From the NCBI RefSeq assembly GCF_000720635.1, contig NZ_JOCF01000013.1, positions 1-64,000 of the forward strand: a stretch of 64,000 nucleotides of DNA. Reading direction: 5' to 3'. Of this stretch, positions 10,335-19,967 are shown in pieces. Below the pieces are notes generated by a model that did no database searches, had not been told where the DNA came from, and was given only the letters and a program-made list of their open reading frames with translations. The stretch is from Streptomyces sp. NRRL WC-3742. Its GTDB lineage: Bacteria > Actinomycetota > Actinomycetes > Streptomycetales > Streptomycetaceae. Position 1 is the first letter of the stretch, and each line of letters opens with the position of its first letter. The position numbers and the translations under genes were made by a program.

Positions 10335-11008
10335 GAAGCCGTACCTCCGGTGATCTGCTCGGCAACGCCGCCGGGCGTCGAGCCATTCTGACGCATCGCC
10401 AGAAACCTCCGGGTCGTGCAGCCGACAGGCACCGACGACTGCGAGAGGACGAGCCCCCCTCCTGGGACAGAGGCGCTTGAACCAGGGCTACGGGCTCCTC
10501 GGCGGCTTCGGATGAGACCAGTGGTGCGGGGGCATCGCGGAGACCGGCGTGCTCGAGAGATCACCGGACGGGAGGTCCCTGGCCAGCGAAATGGGCAGGC
10601 TCGGCCTTCTTGTGCCGGGCCTCGTCGGCTACCCGTGGCGGCGTTCTCAGCCAGCTCCAAGAGGCATTCAGGGCGGCGTGTGGCTGCGGCTGCGCGCCGG
10701 CCGAGCGACTGTTCAGCTGGGTGTCCGTCGGCCCCGCGCTCGCGGGGGTTGCTCCCGGTGTTGCCTTCCTGCACGGGATGAGCCCTGGTCGGCCCCGCAC
10801 CTGCGGGGGTTGCTCAATCCCTCCGATGTGGTGCCCTCGGGCCGGTTCCCAACGGCGGTACCGTTCCGAGCTGGGCAGCACAGGACCTGCTTGGCCTCCT
10901 CCGACCGGACACCGAGGAAGCGGAGCCCGAACTCACTCACGTTAGTGGCCTGGAAGCGGCTGATCAACGGCCGGGCACGAAGGACTGACGCGAGAACGAC
11001 CGGCTCGC
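10335..11008. other. Gene-poor segment between the two integrases
   Basis: Apart from the two CRISPR-like repeats at 10727-10816, nothing convincing is seen. A 147-codon open frame ending at 10331 overlaps the next start by four bases but has shadow-like composition. Confidence 0.4.
10727..10816 (+). CRISPR. Two-repeat, one-spacer CRISPR remnant (type I-E-like)
   Basis: Two 29-nt repeats start at 10727 and 10788, a period of 61, separated by a 32-nt spacer (10756-10787). Both have the type I-E architecture: five bases (GTCGG), CCCCGC, a 4-nt loop, GCGGGG, then eight bases (GTTGCTC plus one). The loop differs (GCTC versus ACCT) and so does the last base. The right repeat may therefore be the degenerate terminal repeat, with any leader on the left. 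No cas gene is in the window. Two copies alone are weak support, but repeat length, spacer length and hairpin all match I-E. Confidence 0.6.
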
Positions 11009-12262
11009 TCAGGCTGCCCTACTGAAGGGGTGATCGACAGAGGAACTGGCCGGGCCAGCCACCTCGGTGTCTTCCCGGTCGAGGGCGGCGGCCAGGGCGA
11101 CGACGGCCTGGTCGGCGGAGTCTTTGAGGAGGTGTCCGTAGAGGTTGATGGTGATGGCGAGGGTGGAGTGGCGCAGGGTCTTGGAGACGATGGCGATGGG
11201 GATGCCTTCGGCGATCATGATGCTGGCCGCGGTGTGCCTGAGGTCGTGAAGGCCGATTTTCGGCAGGTCGATTTCGGCGGTGCGCTTGCGGAGCTGGTCG
11301 AGGACCCACTGGGGCCGCAGCGGCGTCCCGCCGGGGCGGGCGAAGACGAGTCCTTCGAGCCGGCCGTCGGGGTGGGCGTTCATCTGGATGGCGGCCTGGC
11401 GGTGGAGGGCGGTCATGACTCTGGGGGAGAGGCTGATCCAGGCGCGGCTGGCCTCGGTCTTGGGTTCGCGGAGGTGGATCTTGCCGTTGTCGATGGCGGC
11501 GAGGGTCCAGCGGACGTAGAGCTTGCGGTCCATGAGATGGACGTCGGACCAGTGGAGGGCGAGGACTTCGCCGCGGCGCATGCCGGTGCCGAGCATGACC
11601 TCGAACAGGTCGGTGAGCTGGTCGGCGTAGTGCTCGGCGCCGTGGCGCAGGAACGTCGCGGCCTCTTCGGGGGTCCAGCAGGTGCGCTCTTCTGCGCGGG
11701 GTCGGGTAGGGACGGAGTGTTTGGCGGGGTTGTAGCGCAGTCCCCAGGCGCGGACGGCGGCGTTGAGGGCGTTGCGCAGGGTGGAGACGATCCGGTAGAC
11801 GGTGACCTTGCCGCGCTTGGCCTTGCGCTGGGCGGCGATCCAGCGCTCGATGTGCTTGGGGCGCAGGTCGGGCAGGCGGTAGTGGCCGAACGCGGGGATC
11901 AGGTCCCGCTCCACGCACGCCTCGTAGCCGGCGTAGGTGTTCGGCGCGAGCTCTTCCTTCTTCACGGTCAGCCACTGGCGCAGGAAGCTCGCCACCGTGG
12001 AGCGGCGGTCCTCGTACACCCCGCACAGCTCACCGTTCAGCACCGCCTTCATCTCCCGGGTCGCCTCGGCGCGGGTGGCGAACCCACCGCGCCGGCGGGT
12101 GCGGCGCTTGCCCTCCTCCGGGGCCAGGTCGACGCAGTACGTCCACTTCCCGTGCTTCAGATCCCCCGCCAGCCGCGGACACCACGGCCCCAACTGCCTC
12201 CCGTGACCGTCCGAACAACCACACCGCCGGTACACCCGACCCCGCTGCGCACGCTGTCCCAT
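11009..12262 (-). CDS. Tyrosine recombinase / phage-type integrase 2
   Basis: A 417-aa integrase paralogous to integrase 1. The start ATG 12262 has AGAAGGGG upstream. The N-terminal arm-binding part shows GRVYRRCGCSDG and HGKWTYCVDLAP. The core-binding domain has YEACVERDLIPAFGHYRL. The catalytic residues are Arg in LGTGMRRGEVLALHWSD, HDLRH, His in RHSTLAITINLY, and Tyr in NLYGHLL. It looks intact. It lies 372 bp to the left of att site 2 but is oriented away from it, so its own attachment site is uncertain. Confidence 0.93.
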   Translation of the reverse strand: MGQRAQRGRVYRRCGCSDGHGRQLGPWCPRLAGDLKHGKWTYCVDLAPEEGKRRTRRRGGFATRAEATREMKAVLNGELCGVYEDRRSTVASFLRQWLTVKKEELAPNTYAGYEACVERDLIPAFGHYRLPDLRPKHIERWIAAQRKAKRGKVTVYRIVSTLRNALNAAVRAWGLRYNPAKHSVPTRPRAEERTCWTPEEAATFLRHGAEHYADQLTDLFEVMLGTGMRRGEVLALHWSDVHLMDRKLYVRWTLAAIDNGKIHLREPKTEASRAWISLSPRVMTALHRQAAIQMNAHPDGRLEGLVFARPGGTPLRPQWVLDQLRKRTAEIDLPKIGLHDLRHTAASIMIAEGIPIAIVSKTLRHSTLAITINLYGHLLKDSADQAVVALAAALDREDTEVAGPASSSVDHPFSRAA

Positions 12263-12634
12263 GAGCTTCCCCTTCTCTCGGACTGGGTGGTGCTTCTGGG
12301 GCAAGAGTGGCTGCTGTGTCGGGTGTGGCGGCAGAGCGCATTGGGCGGTGCGCGGAGCACTCAGAACCAGACGGCGAAGACACGCTCAAGACGACACACC
12401 GTCTGGAAGATCACCATCCGTAGTAGGTGGGTAAGCGACTGTGATCTGCCCGCAGGAGCCGGACCTGTGGGCTGGCCGGCGCCGTCGATGCAGCGGCTGT
12501 TGGGATCGCACGGCGGTGCTTGCTGAAGGACCGACAGATCTCGGTCACCGGCAGTAGCGGCGGTGGGGTCGCTTGCCCTGGGACCAGTTTGGAACCACGT
12601 CTGATGAGCGCCCATGAACGCTGATGGGCGCTGT
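12263..12634. other. Gene-free segment before att site 2
   Basis: It contains the integrase 2 promoter region on the minus strand. I see no gene. Confidence 0.4.
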
Positions 12635-12674
12635 GGGTCAAGGGGTCGCAGGTTCAAATCCTGTCGTCCCGACT
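12635..12674 (+). repeat. att site 2: duplicate of the tRNA-Pro 3' end
   Basis: Exact 40-bp copy of 7590-7629. The sequence to its left does not continue as a tRNA (no acceptor 5' strand or D arm), so this is the displaced att end and not a second tRNA gene. An integrase pseudogene ends 348 bp downstream. Confidence 0.9.
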
Positions 12675-13021
12675 TGCATAACTGCAGGTCAGAGGCCGTT
12701 TCCGTCTGATGGCGGAGACGGCCTTCGTGGTCGGTGGTCGCAGTGTGGTCGTGAACGCTCGTTCACGTGGCGCGCTGAGGGCGAGTCCTGCACTCGGGAG
12801 CGCCTTGGGGTGAGTACTCCCTCCTCGGTCGGCGAGTTGAGCGCGGATGAGAAGCCGATCGGACGCGGTTAGCGTCGGATCGACTTTGATTTCTCTGTGG
12901 GCGGGCATGCCTGTGAGACCCGCGACATCTGTTTGCGAGTGATTGCTTGAGTGGACGTCAGCTGTTGTCCGGCCACCCGGTGTTCTGTGCGCCCTTGCCC
13001 GGGAGCGCGGATGTCTATCCG
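12675..13021. other. Gene-free segment between att site 2 and integrase 3
   Basis: No coding feature is seen. By analogy with att site 1 it would hold arm-binding sites for an integrase. Confidence 0.35.
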
Positions 13022-14195
13022 TCAGGCGGCGTGGCTGAAGAGCGGGTTCGGTACGGGGCCGCTGAGGGCGAGGGTGTTAACGCCGTGCGTGCGGGCCTCG
13101 ACGAGGCAAAGCCTGGCTTCGATGGTGTGGACCGCAGCCATCGCCACTTCCCAGGTCAGGTGGCTGTAGATGTTAGCGGTGGTCGACAGGGTGGAGTGCC
13201 GCAGCGTCTTGGAGATGACGGCCATCGAGACGTTGCCCTCCAGGGCGAGGGCCGCGGCGAGGTGCCGCAGGTCGTGGACGGTCACGTGGGGCAGGCCGGC
13301 CTGCTCGCGCAGCTCGTGGAAGCGTCGGCGGACCGCGGCCGGGTGGAGGGGCTTGCCGTCTGCGCTCTGGAAGACGTGGTCGTTGTCGGTGGAGGTGCTC
13401 CTGGCCATGGCGCGCTGGAGGGCGGCTGCGACGCGCTCCGACAGGGGCACCCAGTTGCGGCTCTTCATGGTCTTGGGCGCGGTGAGGACGAGCTCGTGGT
13501 TGTCGATGGCGGAGAGGGTGTGGCGGATGTACATGACGCGGTCGTCGATCCGGACGCACTGACGTTGGAGGCCGAGTGCTTCTCCCTTGCGCAGGCCGGT
13601 GCCTATGACGACCTCGAAGAGGTCGGCGAAGGCGGGGTCGACGCCCCGGCAGTGGGTGAGGAAGGTGACGGCCTGCTCGGCGCTCCAGGGCACGCGTTCG
13701 TCGGCGCGGGGCCGGCGCATGGGCAGGGGCTGGGCCGCGTTGAAGGGGAGCCGGTGGGTGCGGTTGGTGCGCGTAGGCGGCGATGTGGTCGTGGGCGAGC
13801 TCCTCCAGGCGCATCTTGCCGAACACGGGGATCAACTCGCAGAGCACGTACGTGCGGTAGCGGGCGTACGTGGTGGGCTTGAGTAGGAATTCCATCGACT
13901 TCAGCCATTTGGTCAGGTAGGCGGCCACCGTTTCGTGCGGGTCGGCGTCGAAGCCCAGTTGGCGGCCTTCGAGGAAGCGGCGCAGCGCGCTCTCGGCGGC
14001 AAAGTCGTCCCCGAAGCCACCGCGGCGCACCGTGCGCCTGCGACCGCTGAGCGAGGGGATGTCGACGGCGAAGGTTCACGTGCCGTGCCCCTCGTCGGCA
14101 AGGCGCGGACACCCGGCCCCGAGCTGGCGCCGATCCGCGTCACGGCATCCGCACCGCCGGTAGACCCGGCCCCGCCGCCGTCCTGAACTGCGCAC
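13022..14195 (-). pseudogene. Decayed tyrosine recombinase (integrase 3)
   Basis: The GTG start at 14195 has GGAGG upstream and begins a frame reading GRRRGRVYRRCGCRDADRR, as in integrases 1 and 2. At 14076-14078 an in-frame TGA stands where both paralogues have Trp (HGKW/HGTW). The frame then continues with DIPSLSGRRRTVRRGGFGDD and YRTYVLCELIPVFGKMRLEE. Near 13,740-13,790 roughly 35 codons of the core-binding domain are missing and the frame changes. The catalytic part (GTGLRKGEALGLQ, HDLRH, RHSTLSTTANIYSHL) is in another frame to 13022. It therefore has a nonsense codon, an internal deletion and a frameshift, and is not functional as one chain. It probably belongs to a second, eroded insertion at the same att. 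Confidence 0.88.
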
Positions 14196-15080
14196 TTTCT
14201 TCTGCCTCCTGCGGTCCTGACTCCTCGATCAGCCCGCGAGGCTACCGATCCCGCCGACGGATGGCTTGCTGCGACCACCATGCGATCACCAACACGGAAT
14301 CACCGCTCTGACCTGCGACTTTCGGTGAACACCCGCAGGTGGACCACTTGTTGAGCTGCGCTCGGCGTGGCGCAAGCACGGTCCCCGGCAGGTAGATTCT
14401 GATGCTTTGTTACCTTCTGTGACCAGAGTCGCTCATGAGGGCGGGCTCTGGCCAACTTCTGTGACGCCGTGTCGCCGACGTCGGCAACGCGCCGCCGGGT
14501 GCCGACGTACCCGGACGGCCTCCCTGCTCGCCTGCAGGCATACCTCGTACCGGTGAGACATCCGAAAACTGCTATGGGTGCCAATAACCCCAACGACGAA
14601 CCGCCGGAGGAATGGGTAAGGCGGGCCACAAAAGCTAACGATCCAATATGGAAGACCCCCCCGCCGGAACTGGCAAGGGTCACCGGGTCGAGCAGCGCGC
14701 GAAACGGCCAACTCTCATTCCCTTCGCCACCAGTCTTGTTGGTGTTTTCCATACAGCGCGCCCCCAGGAGTTACACGGTCGCCCTTGTGATCGAGCAACC
14801 GGCGCGACACCGAGCCACCGTCTGCGGCAGGCCAGTCCGCATCGAGCCCGCGACGTCGACCATGTGGCCGGACGTTCTCGGGGCGTGCAGCACTGCCCGA
14901 GCTCGTGAACTGTCCGGTTCCCCCAAAGGCACAGGCCGCTGTCCAGATCGACGGATGCTGTCCGTCCCCGGCTGGGACCGAAGAGACCGGACGCCGCATG
15001 CCAGTTCGTCGCCTCCCACCTCAGCTGAACCGATACGGCCGCACCGCTGCGTGGACAGCCGGGGAGAGGGAGCAACGGCG
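14196..15080. other. 885-bp segment without recognisable gene
   Basis: Open frames here lack codon bias and motifs. Nothing supportable was seen on either strand, and no third copy of the att repeat. Confidence 0.35.
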
Positions 15081-16061
15081 TTGAGCACGAGGACAGTTGC
15101 GATCTTCTCCCTGGGCGGAACCATCGCGATGGCCACCGATCCGGCCACCGGCGGAGTCGTGCCGGCCCTGTCAGCCCATGAGCTCCTCGACGCCGTCCAG
15201 GCCCTGCAGGGCCTGGACGGCGGCCTGCGCGTTCACGACTTCCGGCGACTTCCGGGCGCCTCCCTCACCTTCGACGATCTGAGCGCACTCTCGGACGCCA
15301 TCGCCGACGCCTTCCAGTCCGGCTGCGATGGTGCGGTGGTCACCCAGGGCACCGACACCATCGAGGAGACCGCCTACCTCCTCGATCTCCTGCACGCGGG
15401 TGATCAGCCGATCGTCGTCACCGGCGCGATGCGCGACCCCACCCAGCCCGGCGCTGATGGCCCGGCGAACATCCACGCTGCCGTCATCACCGCCGCCGAC
15501 CCCAACTGACCGGCGCCGGCACCGTGGTCGTCCTCGGCGACGAGATCCACGCGGCCCGCACCGTCCGCAAGTCCTACAGCACCAGCCCGGCCGCGTTCAC
15601 CTCCCCGGCCACCGGCCCCCTGGGACGCCTCTACGAGGGCCGCATCCACCTCCACGCCCCGCTCGCCGCCCGCGCCGCTTTCCCCGAACCGCTGACCAAC
15701 CCGGCGCCCCGCGTCGGCCTGTACACCGCGACGCTCGGCGACGACGGCACCCTCCTCGCCACGATGGCCGAGGCGTGCGACGGACTCGTCATCGCCGCGT
15801 TCGGAGCCGGCCACGTTCCCCAGAACTTCGTGTCCACCCTGGAGAACACCGCATCCCGAATCCCCGCGGTCCTCACCACCCGGCCCCGTCTTGGAGGCGA
15901 CGTACAGCTTCCCCGGCTCGGAGAAGGACCTGCTCAGGCGCGGACTCATCCGCGGCGGCCACCTCGACGCCTGCAAGGCCCGCCTGCTCCTGCACGTCCT
16001 GCTCGCCCAGGGGCGCAAGCCCGACGAGATCGCCGCTGCCTTCCGCGCCCTGGCCCACTGA
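15081..16061 (+). pseudogene. L-asparaginase, disrupted by two frameshifts
   Basis: From a TTG at 15081 the frame reads [16 protein letters not shown], the first Thr-containing asparaginase signature. [20 protein letters not shown] and [17 protein letters not shown] follow, the second catalytic Thr-Asp site. At about 15,505 one base is missing (AADPN then stop). The next frame continues VVVLGDEIHAARTVRKSYS to about 15,885, where a second shift is needed to reach [16 protein letters not shown] and the end at 16061. The total of ~327 codons equals a normal type I/II asparaginase. The enzyme would hydrolyse Asn to Asp and ammonia, but this copy cannot be translated whole unless there are sequencing errors. 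Confidence 0.88.
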
Positions 16062-16364
16062 TCCCTGAATCTGCCGCAGCCACCACCCGGGTAAGGAACC
16101 GCCTCAACCCAATACGCGCAGCACTGCCGCCGGACGGGAGTCTGTGCGGTCCCGTCCCCCGGCCTGTCGGACGGCCGGGCGGCGTGCCCGCGCCAGATCC
16201 CGGCCGGCTTGCTCCCGGCCGCCTGCCGGGCCCCGGGATCGTCCAGCACCTTGGCCGGCCCCGAATTGCCCCAACGGTGCACGACCGGCTCGGTGACGCC
16301 GCTGCCGCCCACCTCCCTCGGGTGGTCGTAGTTGCCCGCATGATCCTGATCTGCCGTCACCGAA

Positions 16365-16413
16365 CCCGCCCCCTGACGCCTTCCGGTGATCGGACCTTGG
16401 GTCAGGGGGCGGG
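16365..16413. terminator. 13-bp hairpin between asparaginase remnant and EF-hand gene
   Basis: Perfect inverted repeat CCCGCCCCCTGAC / GTCAGGGGGCGGG with a 23-nt loop. It lies between convergent genes and may serve both. The rest of 16062-16455 is otherwise empty. Confidence 0.6.
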
Positions 16414-16455
16414 CGTTGTGAACGGATCTGGGGACCTACGCGGTGGCGGGTGGGG

Positions 16456-17019
16456 TCAGAGCAGCGGGCCGTAGAGCAGGTTGCCCGAGGCGCCGGCGGT
16501 GCGGCTGGTGTAGTACTCGCGCATCGCGGCCAGCAGCTCGTCCACGCTCAACGCGCCGCTGCCGTCGGTGTCCAGGGCCCGGAATGCCTCGTGGCTGTCG
16601 GCCTGGGAGGTGCCGAAGACCTGCTGCCAGGCGTGGAACTCCTGGGCGTCCACCTCGCCGTTGCCGTCGGTGTCGAGCAGGGTGCAGATCGCCTCGGTGA
16701 GCGGGCGGAAGGTGGCGTCGAAGCCGTCCTTGGAGGTGATGAAGGCACCCTTCATCCCGCTGCGGTACTCCTCCCGGCTGAGCCGGGAGTCGCCGTCGGT
16801 GTCGGCGGCGGAGTAGAGGGCGTCCCAGAACTCGGTCATGCCCATCATCAGGCGGGTGCCCCGGGGGGAGGTCGGCTGCTCGCCGAACTCGGACAGCAGG
16901 CGGGTGCCGAGGGTGAGCAGGTCCTCGCGGTCGATCGAGCCCTTGCCGGCCGCGTCGATGTGACCGAAGCACCGGTCGATCTTCTGGTCGAGCAGGGTGT
17001 CTTCGTTGATGGCGGACAT
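16456..17019 (-). CDS. EF-hand calcium-binding protein (calerythrin-like)
   Basis: A 187-aa soluble protein with four EF-hand positions: a degenerate first loop (DAAGKGSIDRED), then three canonical loops DTDGDSRLSREE, DTDGNGEVDAQE and DTDGSGALSVDE. Length and spacing match bacterial calerythrin-type proteins, thought to buffer or sense Ca2+. The ATG at 17019 has GGAAAGAG upstream. It is 72 bp downstream of the aldehyde dehydrogenase gene on the same strand, so probably co-transcribed. A paralogue of nearly equal length is encoded at 25961-26530, at the other side of the ammonia-lyase genes. Confidence 0.93.
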   Translation of the reverse strand: MSAINEDTLLDQKIDRCFGHIDAAGKGSIDREDLLTLGTRLLSEFGEQPTSPRGTRLMMGMTEFWDALYSAADTDGDSRLSREEYRSGMKGAFITSKDGFDATFRPLTEAICTLLDTDGNGEVDAQEFHAWQQVFGTSQADSHEAFRALDTDGSGALSVDELLAAMREYYTSRTAGASGNLLYGPLL

Positions 17020-17091
17020 CGCAGTCTCTTTCCGTGTGGGCGTAACTGATCTCCGGTCCGACAGATGGTCGGCCCGGAAGCGGCGGGTGGT

Positions 17092-18699
17092 TCAGGGGGC
17101 GGTGGCGGCCGCGAGATGGTCGAAGATCTCGGGACCGGACGGGTCGAGGGCTTGGCTGATGCCCTGCAGCCGGGTGGTGCGCAGGTAGGCGAGATTGCCC
17201 TCGCCGAAGACCCCGCCGGTGAGACCGGTGCCGCCGATCAGCGGCAGGACGGGCAGCGGCCCGATGTGGCTGTCGTTGACCCTCAACAGGCCGCCGTTGA
17301 CCACCTCGTCGGCGAATCGCTCGATCACCCGGGGGTCGCGGGCCCAGAGGGAGTTGCGCAGCCCGTAGCGGTTGTCGTTGACGAAGGCGATCAGTTTCTC
17401 GAGCAGGTCCTCGTCCGGCGCCGGCTCGGGGACCACCACGCACATCAGTGGGAAGAAGGTCTCCTCCCGCACGGCCCGCATTCGGCGTGCCTGGGTTAGG
17501 CCGTGGACGCGCAGCAGCACCGGGCGCACGAACGGGCCGCGCGGGTTCGCCACGTCGTCGACGTCCACCAGGGTTCCGCCGCAGAGGAGTTGTGCGCCCT
17601 GCTCGACCGCGTCCGCCATAACGTCCAGGCACTGGGCCCGCTTGACCACCGGGCTGAGCAGCACCTCGGGGTCGCCGGGCGGACCGATCCGCAGGGCGGC
17701 GACCTGACGGAGCAGCAGTTCGGTGAACTCCTGGGCCACGGCCGGGTGCACGAGCGTGAACTTGGGAGAGAGGCAGAGCTGGCCGGAGGCGTGATAGCGC
17801 TCGGCGGCGGCCCGGGCTGCTTGCGGGAGGTCGGCGTCGCGCCAGACCACCAGCGCGTCGTTGCCCGACAGCTCCAGGATCGGCTTCTTGCCGTTCTCCA
17901 GGCAGGACTTGGCGACCTTGGCGCCGTTGTCGGCCGAGCCGAACCAGAACACGTCGTCGCAGTCCGCGGACTCCAGCCAGCTCGTCAGCAGCGGCCGGGT
18001 CGGGCTCGCCAGCATGCTCAGCAGGCCGGGCGGTGCGCCGAACTCGGCCAGCAGCGGAGCGATGATCTCCTGGTAGAGGAAGGCCACCCCCAGTGGAGCG
18101 GCGGAGGGCGCGTTGACGACCAGGGCGTTGCCGGCCGCCAGGACCATGACGCCGAACAGCGACGTCAGTGCTGCGGCGTTCAGTGCCGGGTTGAGGCCGA
18201 CCACGCCATCGGGCTTGCGGACGAGGCGAATTCGCCGCCCGGACTGCTCGCCCTCCCAGTGCAGCGCCTGCCGCGCGTGCCGCAGCGACTGCGGGTGGGT
18301 GGCGCTGAGCATGGACGCCAGCTCCCACCGGGCCACCGTCAGCGGATGCCCCTCGGCCACCAGCACCTCGGTGAACTCCTCCGCGCGGGCCAGCAGCTCG
18401 CGGTGCACCGCTTCGGCGAAGGCCAGCCGCCGCGCCAACGGCACCCGGGCCCAGGCCGGTTGGGCTTCTCGGGCCAGCGCCAGGGCCGCCTTCGCCTGCT
18501 CCGGCGTCGAGCGCGCGACCCGCCCGGCGAGGCGTGGGTCCTCGGCGGCTCCCTCGGGCGCCCGGCCGAAGTCCAACTGGGCCTTGAGCTTCATCACGTC
18601 GTACGTCTCACGCAGCTGCGCGGTGGCGTGCGGCCAGTGGTACCAGCCGTCACCGGGCCGGGGCTCACCACCGAGCAGGACCGGGTAGGAGTAGCGCAT
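17092..18699 (-). CDS. Aldehyde dehydrogenase family protein
   Basis: A 535-aa NAD(P)-dependent aldehyde dehydrogenase-like enzyme. LELSGNDALVVWRDADL contains the general-base Glu. Cys309 in SGQLCLSPKF is the nucleophile. VREETFFPLMCVV and LRNSLWARD are late-domain motifs. The N-terminal ~60 residues extend beyond a minimal ALDH. Within this cluster it may oxidise an aryl or acyl aldehyde to the acid used by the PKS ligase; that is inference. The EF-hand gene follows it. Confidence 0.87.
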   Translation of the reverse strand: MRYSYPVLLGGEPRPGDGWYHWPHATAQLRETYDVMKLKAQLDFGRAPEGAAEDPRLAGRVARSTPEQAKAALALAREAQPAWARVPLARRLAFAEAVHRELLARAEEFTEVLVAEGHPLTVARWELASMLSATHPQSLRHARQALHWEGEQSGRRIRLVRKPDGVVGLNPALNAAALTSLFGVMVLAAGNALVVNAPSAAPLGVAFLYQEIIAPLLAEFGAPPGLLSMLASPTRPLLTSWLESADCDDVFWFGSADNGAKVAKSCLENGKKPILELSGNDALVVWRDADLPQAARAAAERYHASGQLCLSPKFTLVHPAVAQEFTELLLRQVAALRIGPPGDPEVLLSPVVKRAQCLDVMADAVEQGAQLLCGGTLVDVDDVANPRGPFVRPVLLRVHGLTQARRMRAVREETFFPLMCVVVPEPAPDEDLLEKLIAFVNDNRYGLRNSLWARDPRVIERFADEVVNGGLLRVNDSHIGPLPVLPLIGGTGLTGGVFGEGNLAYLRTTRLQGISQALDPSGPEIFDHLAAATAP

Positions 18700-18909
18700 G
18701 AACTGAGCTTGCGTCAGCCCGGGCAGGCCGGGCGCGATGAGATCGACTTATGACCCGAAGGGGTGAATTCACGGGTACGGGGTGGACGCCGCAGGTACCC
18801 CGTTCCGTTCGTTGCCCAGCCGATGGGGTCGAGCCTCTCATGCGCACGATCCGGCTCACGCGGACGTGGGAGCGGGCCCGCGAGGCCCGGGCCCTGCGTG
18901 TCGGGCGGC

Positions 18910-19570
18910 TCACCGGTGCGCCATCGCCCGTGAGGGTGCGGTGAGGCTGGTGGCGCCGGCCGGGACGGGTACGGCCGCGAAGATCGCGTCCTGCTGGGCC
19001 TGAAGCTCCTGCGCGCGCTCGGGCGAGGTGCCGGGCAGGCGCTCCTCCTCGTACAGCTTGTGGGTCCCCTCCTGGGCGGCCTTGCCGACCGGGGTGTGGA
19101 ACTGCACCTCGTACCTGTGCCCCCACCTGGCCTCCCTCTACGCGGAGTTGATGCCCTCGTCGCCCTTGGCCCGGCCCCACGTGTTGGACCACTTCACGCT
19201 GTCATCACCCCACGCGGACAGCAGCGAGGAGGCGACCACCACCCCGGCGCCGTACCGGCCCTCCGGCCACTGGAGGGTGTAACGGACCGAGTCGTTGATC
19301 TGGGACAGCGCCTGGTTCACGTCCTCACCCGGCTGCGTCTGGAGGGCGGTGGCGATCTTCCGCTTCAGCGACTCGGGGGACTTCAGCCGGTGGTCGCAGC
19401 CGACCAGGGTGGCTTCGCTGAGCGCGGCCGCCGCCTGGACCCTGGGCGTGATCTCCCGCTCGGCGTCCCGGGCTTCGGCCAGGGAGGCGTCCACGGCCTG
19501 GTTCTGCGCGGCGTCCAGGTGGAGCCCCCACGCTGTCCCAGCCGCCGCCCTCGGCCCGAAGACCCGTGGA
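18910..19570 (-). pseudogene. ATP nucleotide 3'-pyrophosphokinase-like, nonsense-disrupted
   Basis: The frame resembles the secreted Streptomyces RelA/SpoT-like nucleotide 3'-pyrophosphokinases, which transfer pyrophosphate from ATP to the 3'-OH of nucleotides. Visible blocks are RLKSPESLKRKIAT, INDSVRYTLQWPEGRYG, SVKWSNTWG, GINSA, then VQFHTPVGK and KLYEEERLPGTSPERAQELQ. The TAG at 19138-19140 falls in frame after GINSA, where the family has Trp. The signal peptide and true start are missing, and the upstream boundary is arbitrary. It abuts the fragment at 19573-19895. Confidence 0.75.
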
Positions 19571-19572
19571 CG

Positions 19573-19895
19573 TCACAGCCGAGCGGCCCAGTCCGCGACC
19601 AGGCCGGTCAGCATCATGTCGTCGCGCCCGGCGTGGTTGGGTAGGAAGGACAGGTGGTAGGTGAAGTAGCCGCTGTCCGCGGCCTTCATGTCCCGCCAGG
19701 TGTCCCGGTCCCGGTAGACCCACGCGGCCAGACCGCTCGTCGCCACCTCGTGGGCTTCGGCCTCGTCGCGCCGTTTGACGTCGAAGAAGGCGAGTCGGCT
19801 TCCACATGGGCCCGTCGCGCCACCAGGTCGGCGGGAAGATCCGGCATGTCCCACAGGGCGAGGATCTCGTGCGTCAGGCCGTTGCCGCCAACAGG
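19573..19895 (-). pseudogene. Fragment of a paralogue of the 580-aa protein at 24144-25886
   Basis: Two frames together give LWDMPDLPADLVARRAH, then LAFFDVKRRDEAE, WVYRDRDTWRDMKAADSGYF, LSF and GRDDMMLTGLVADW. These align closely with LWDMPGLEAELRARRLH, AYFDTKRRNEAEHRG, WVYADRDSWRDSKASDSGIF and RDDMMVTGLVNDW of the intact gene 4-5 kb away. The fragment has a frameshift near 19,795 and ends at a TGA right after the DDMM block, losing both ends. It shows that the family was once present twice in this cluster. Confidence 0.8.
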
Positions 19896-19967
19896 CGCAC
19901 CAAGACCCCTGGTGGGGCCGTCCCGGGCCGGGACGGCCCCACCGGACGCAAGATTGTCGGTGGACCT

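Noticed and set aside
10331..10774. A 147-codon minus-strand frame overlapping the start of the acidic protein gene by four bases
   Set aside because: The ATGA-type overlap looks operon-like, but the sequence has shadow composition, spans one CRISPR-like repeat and has no recognisable features.
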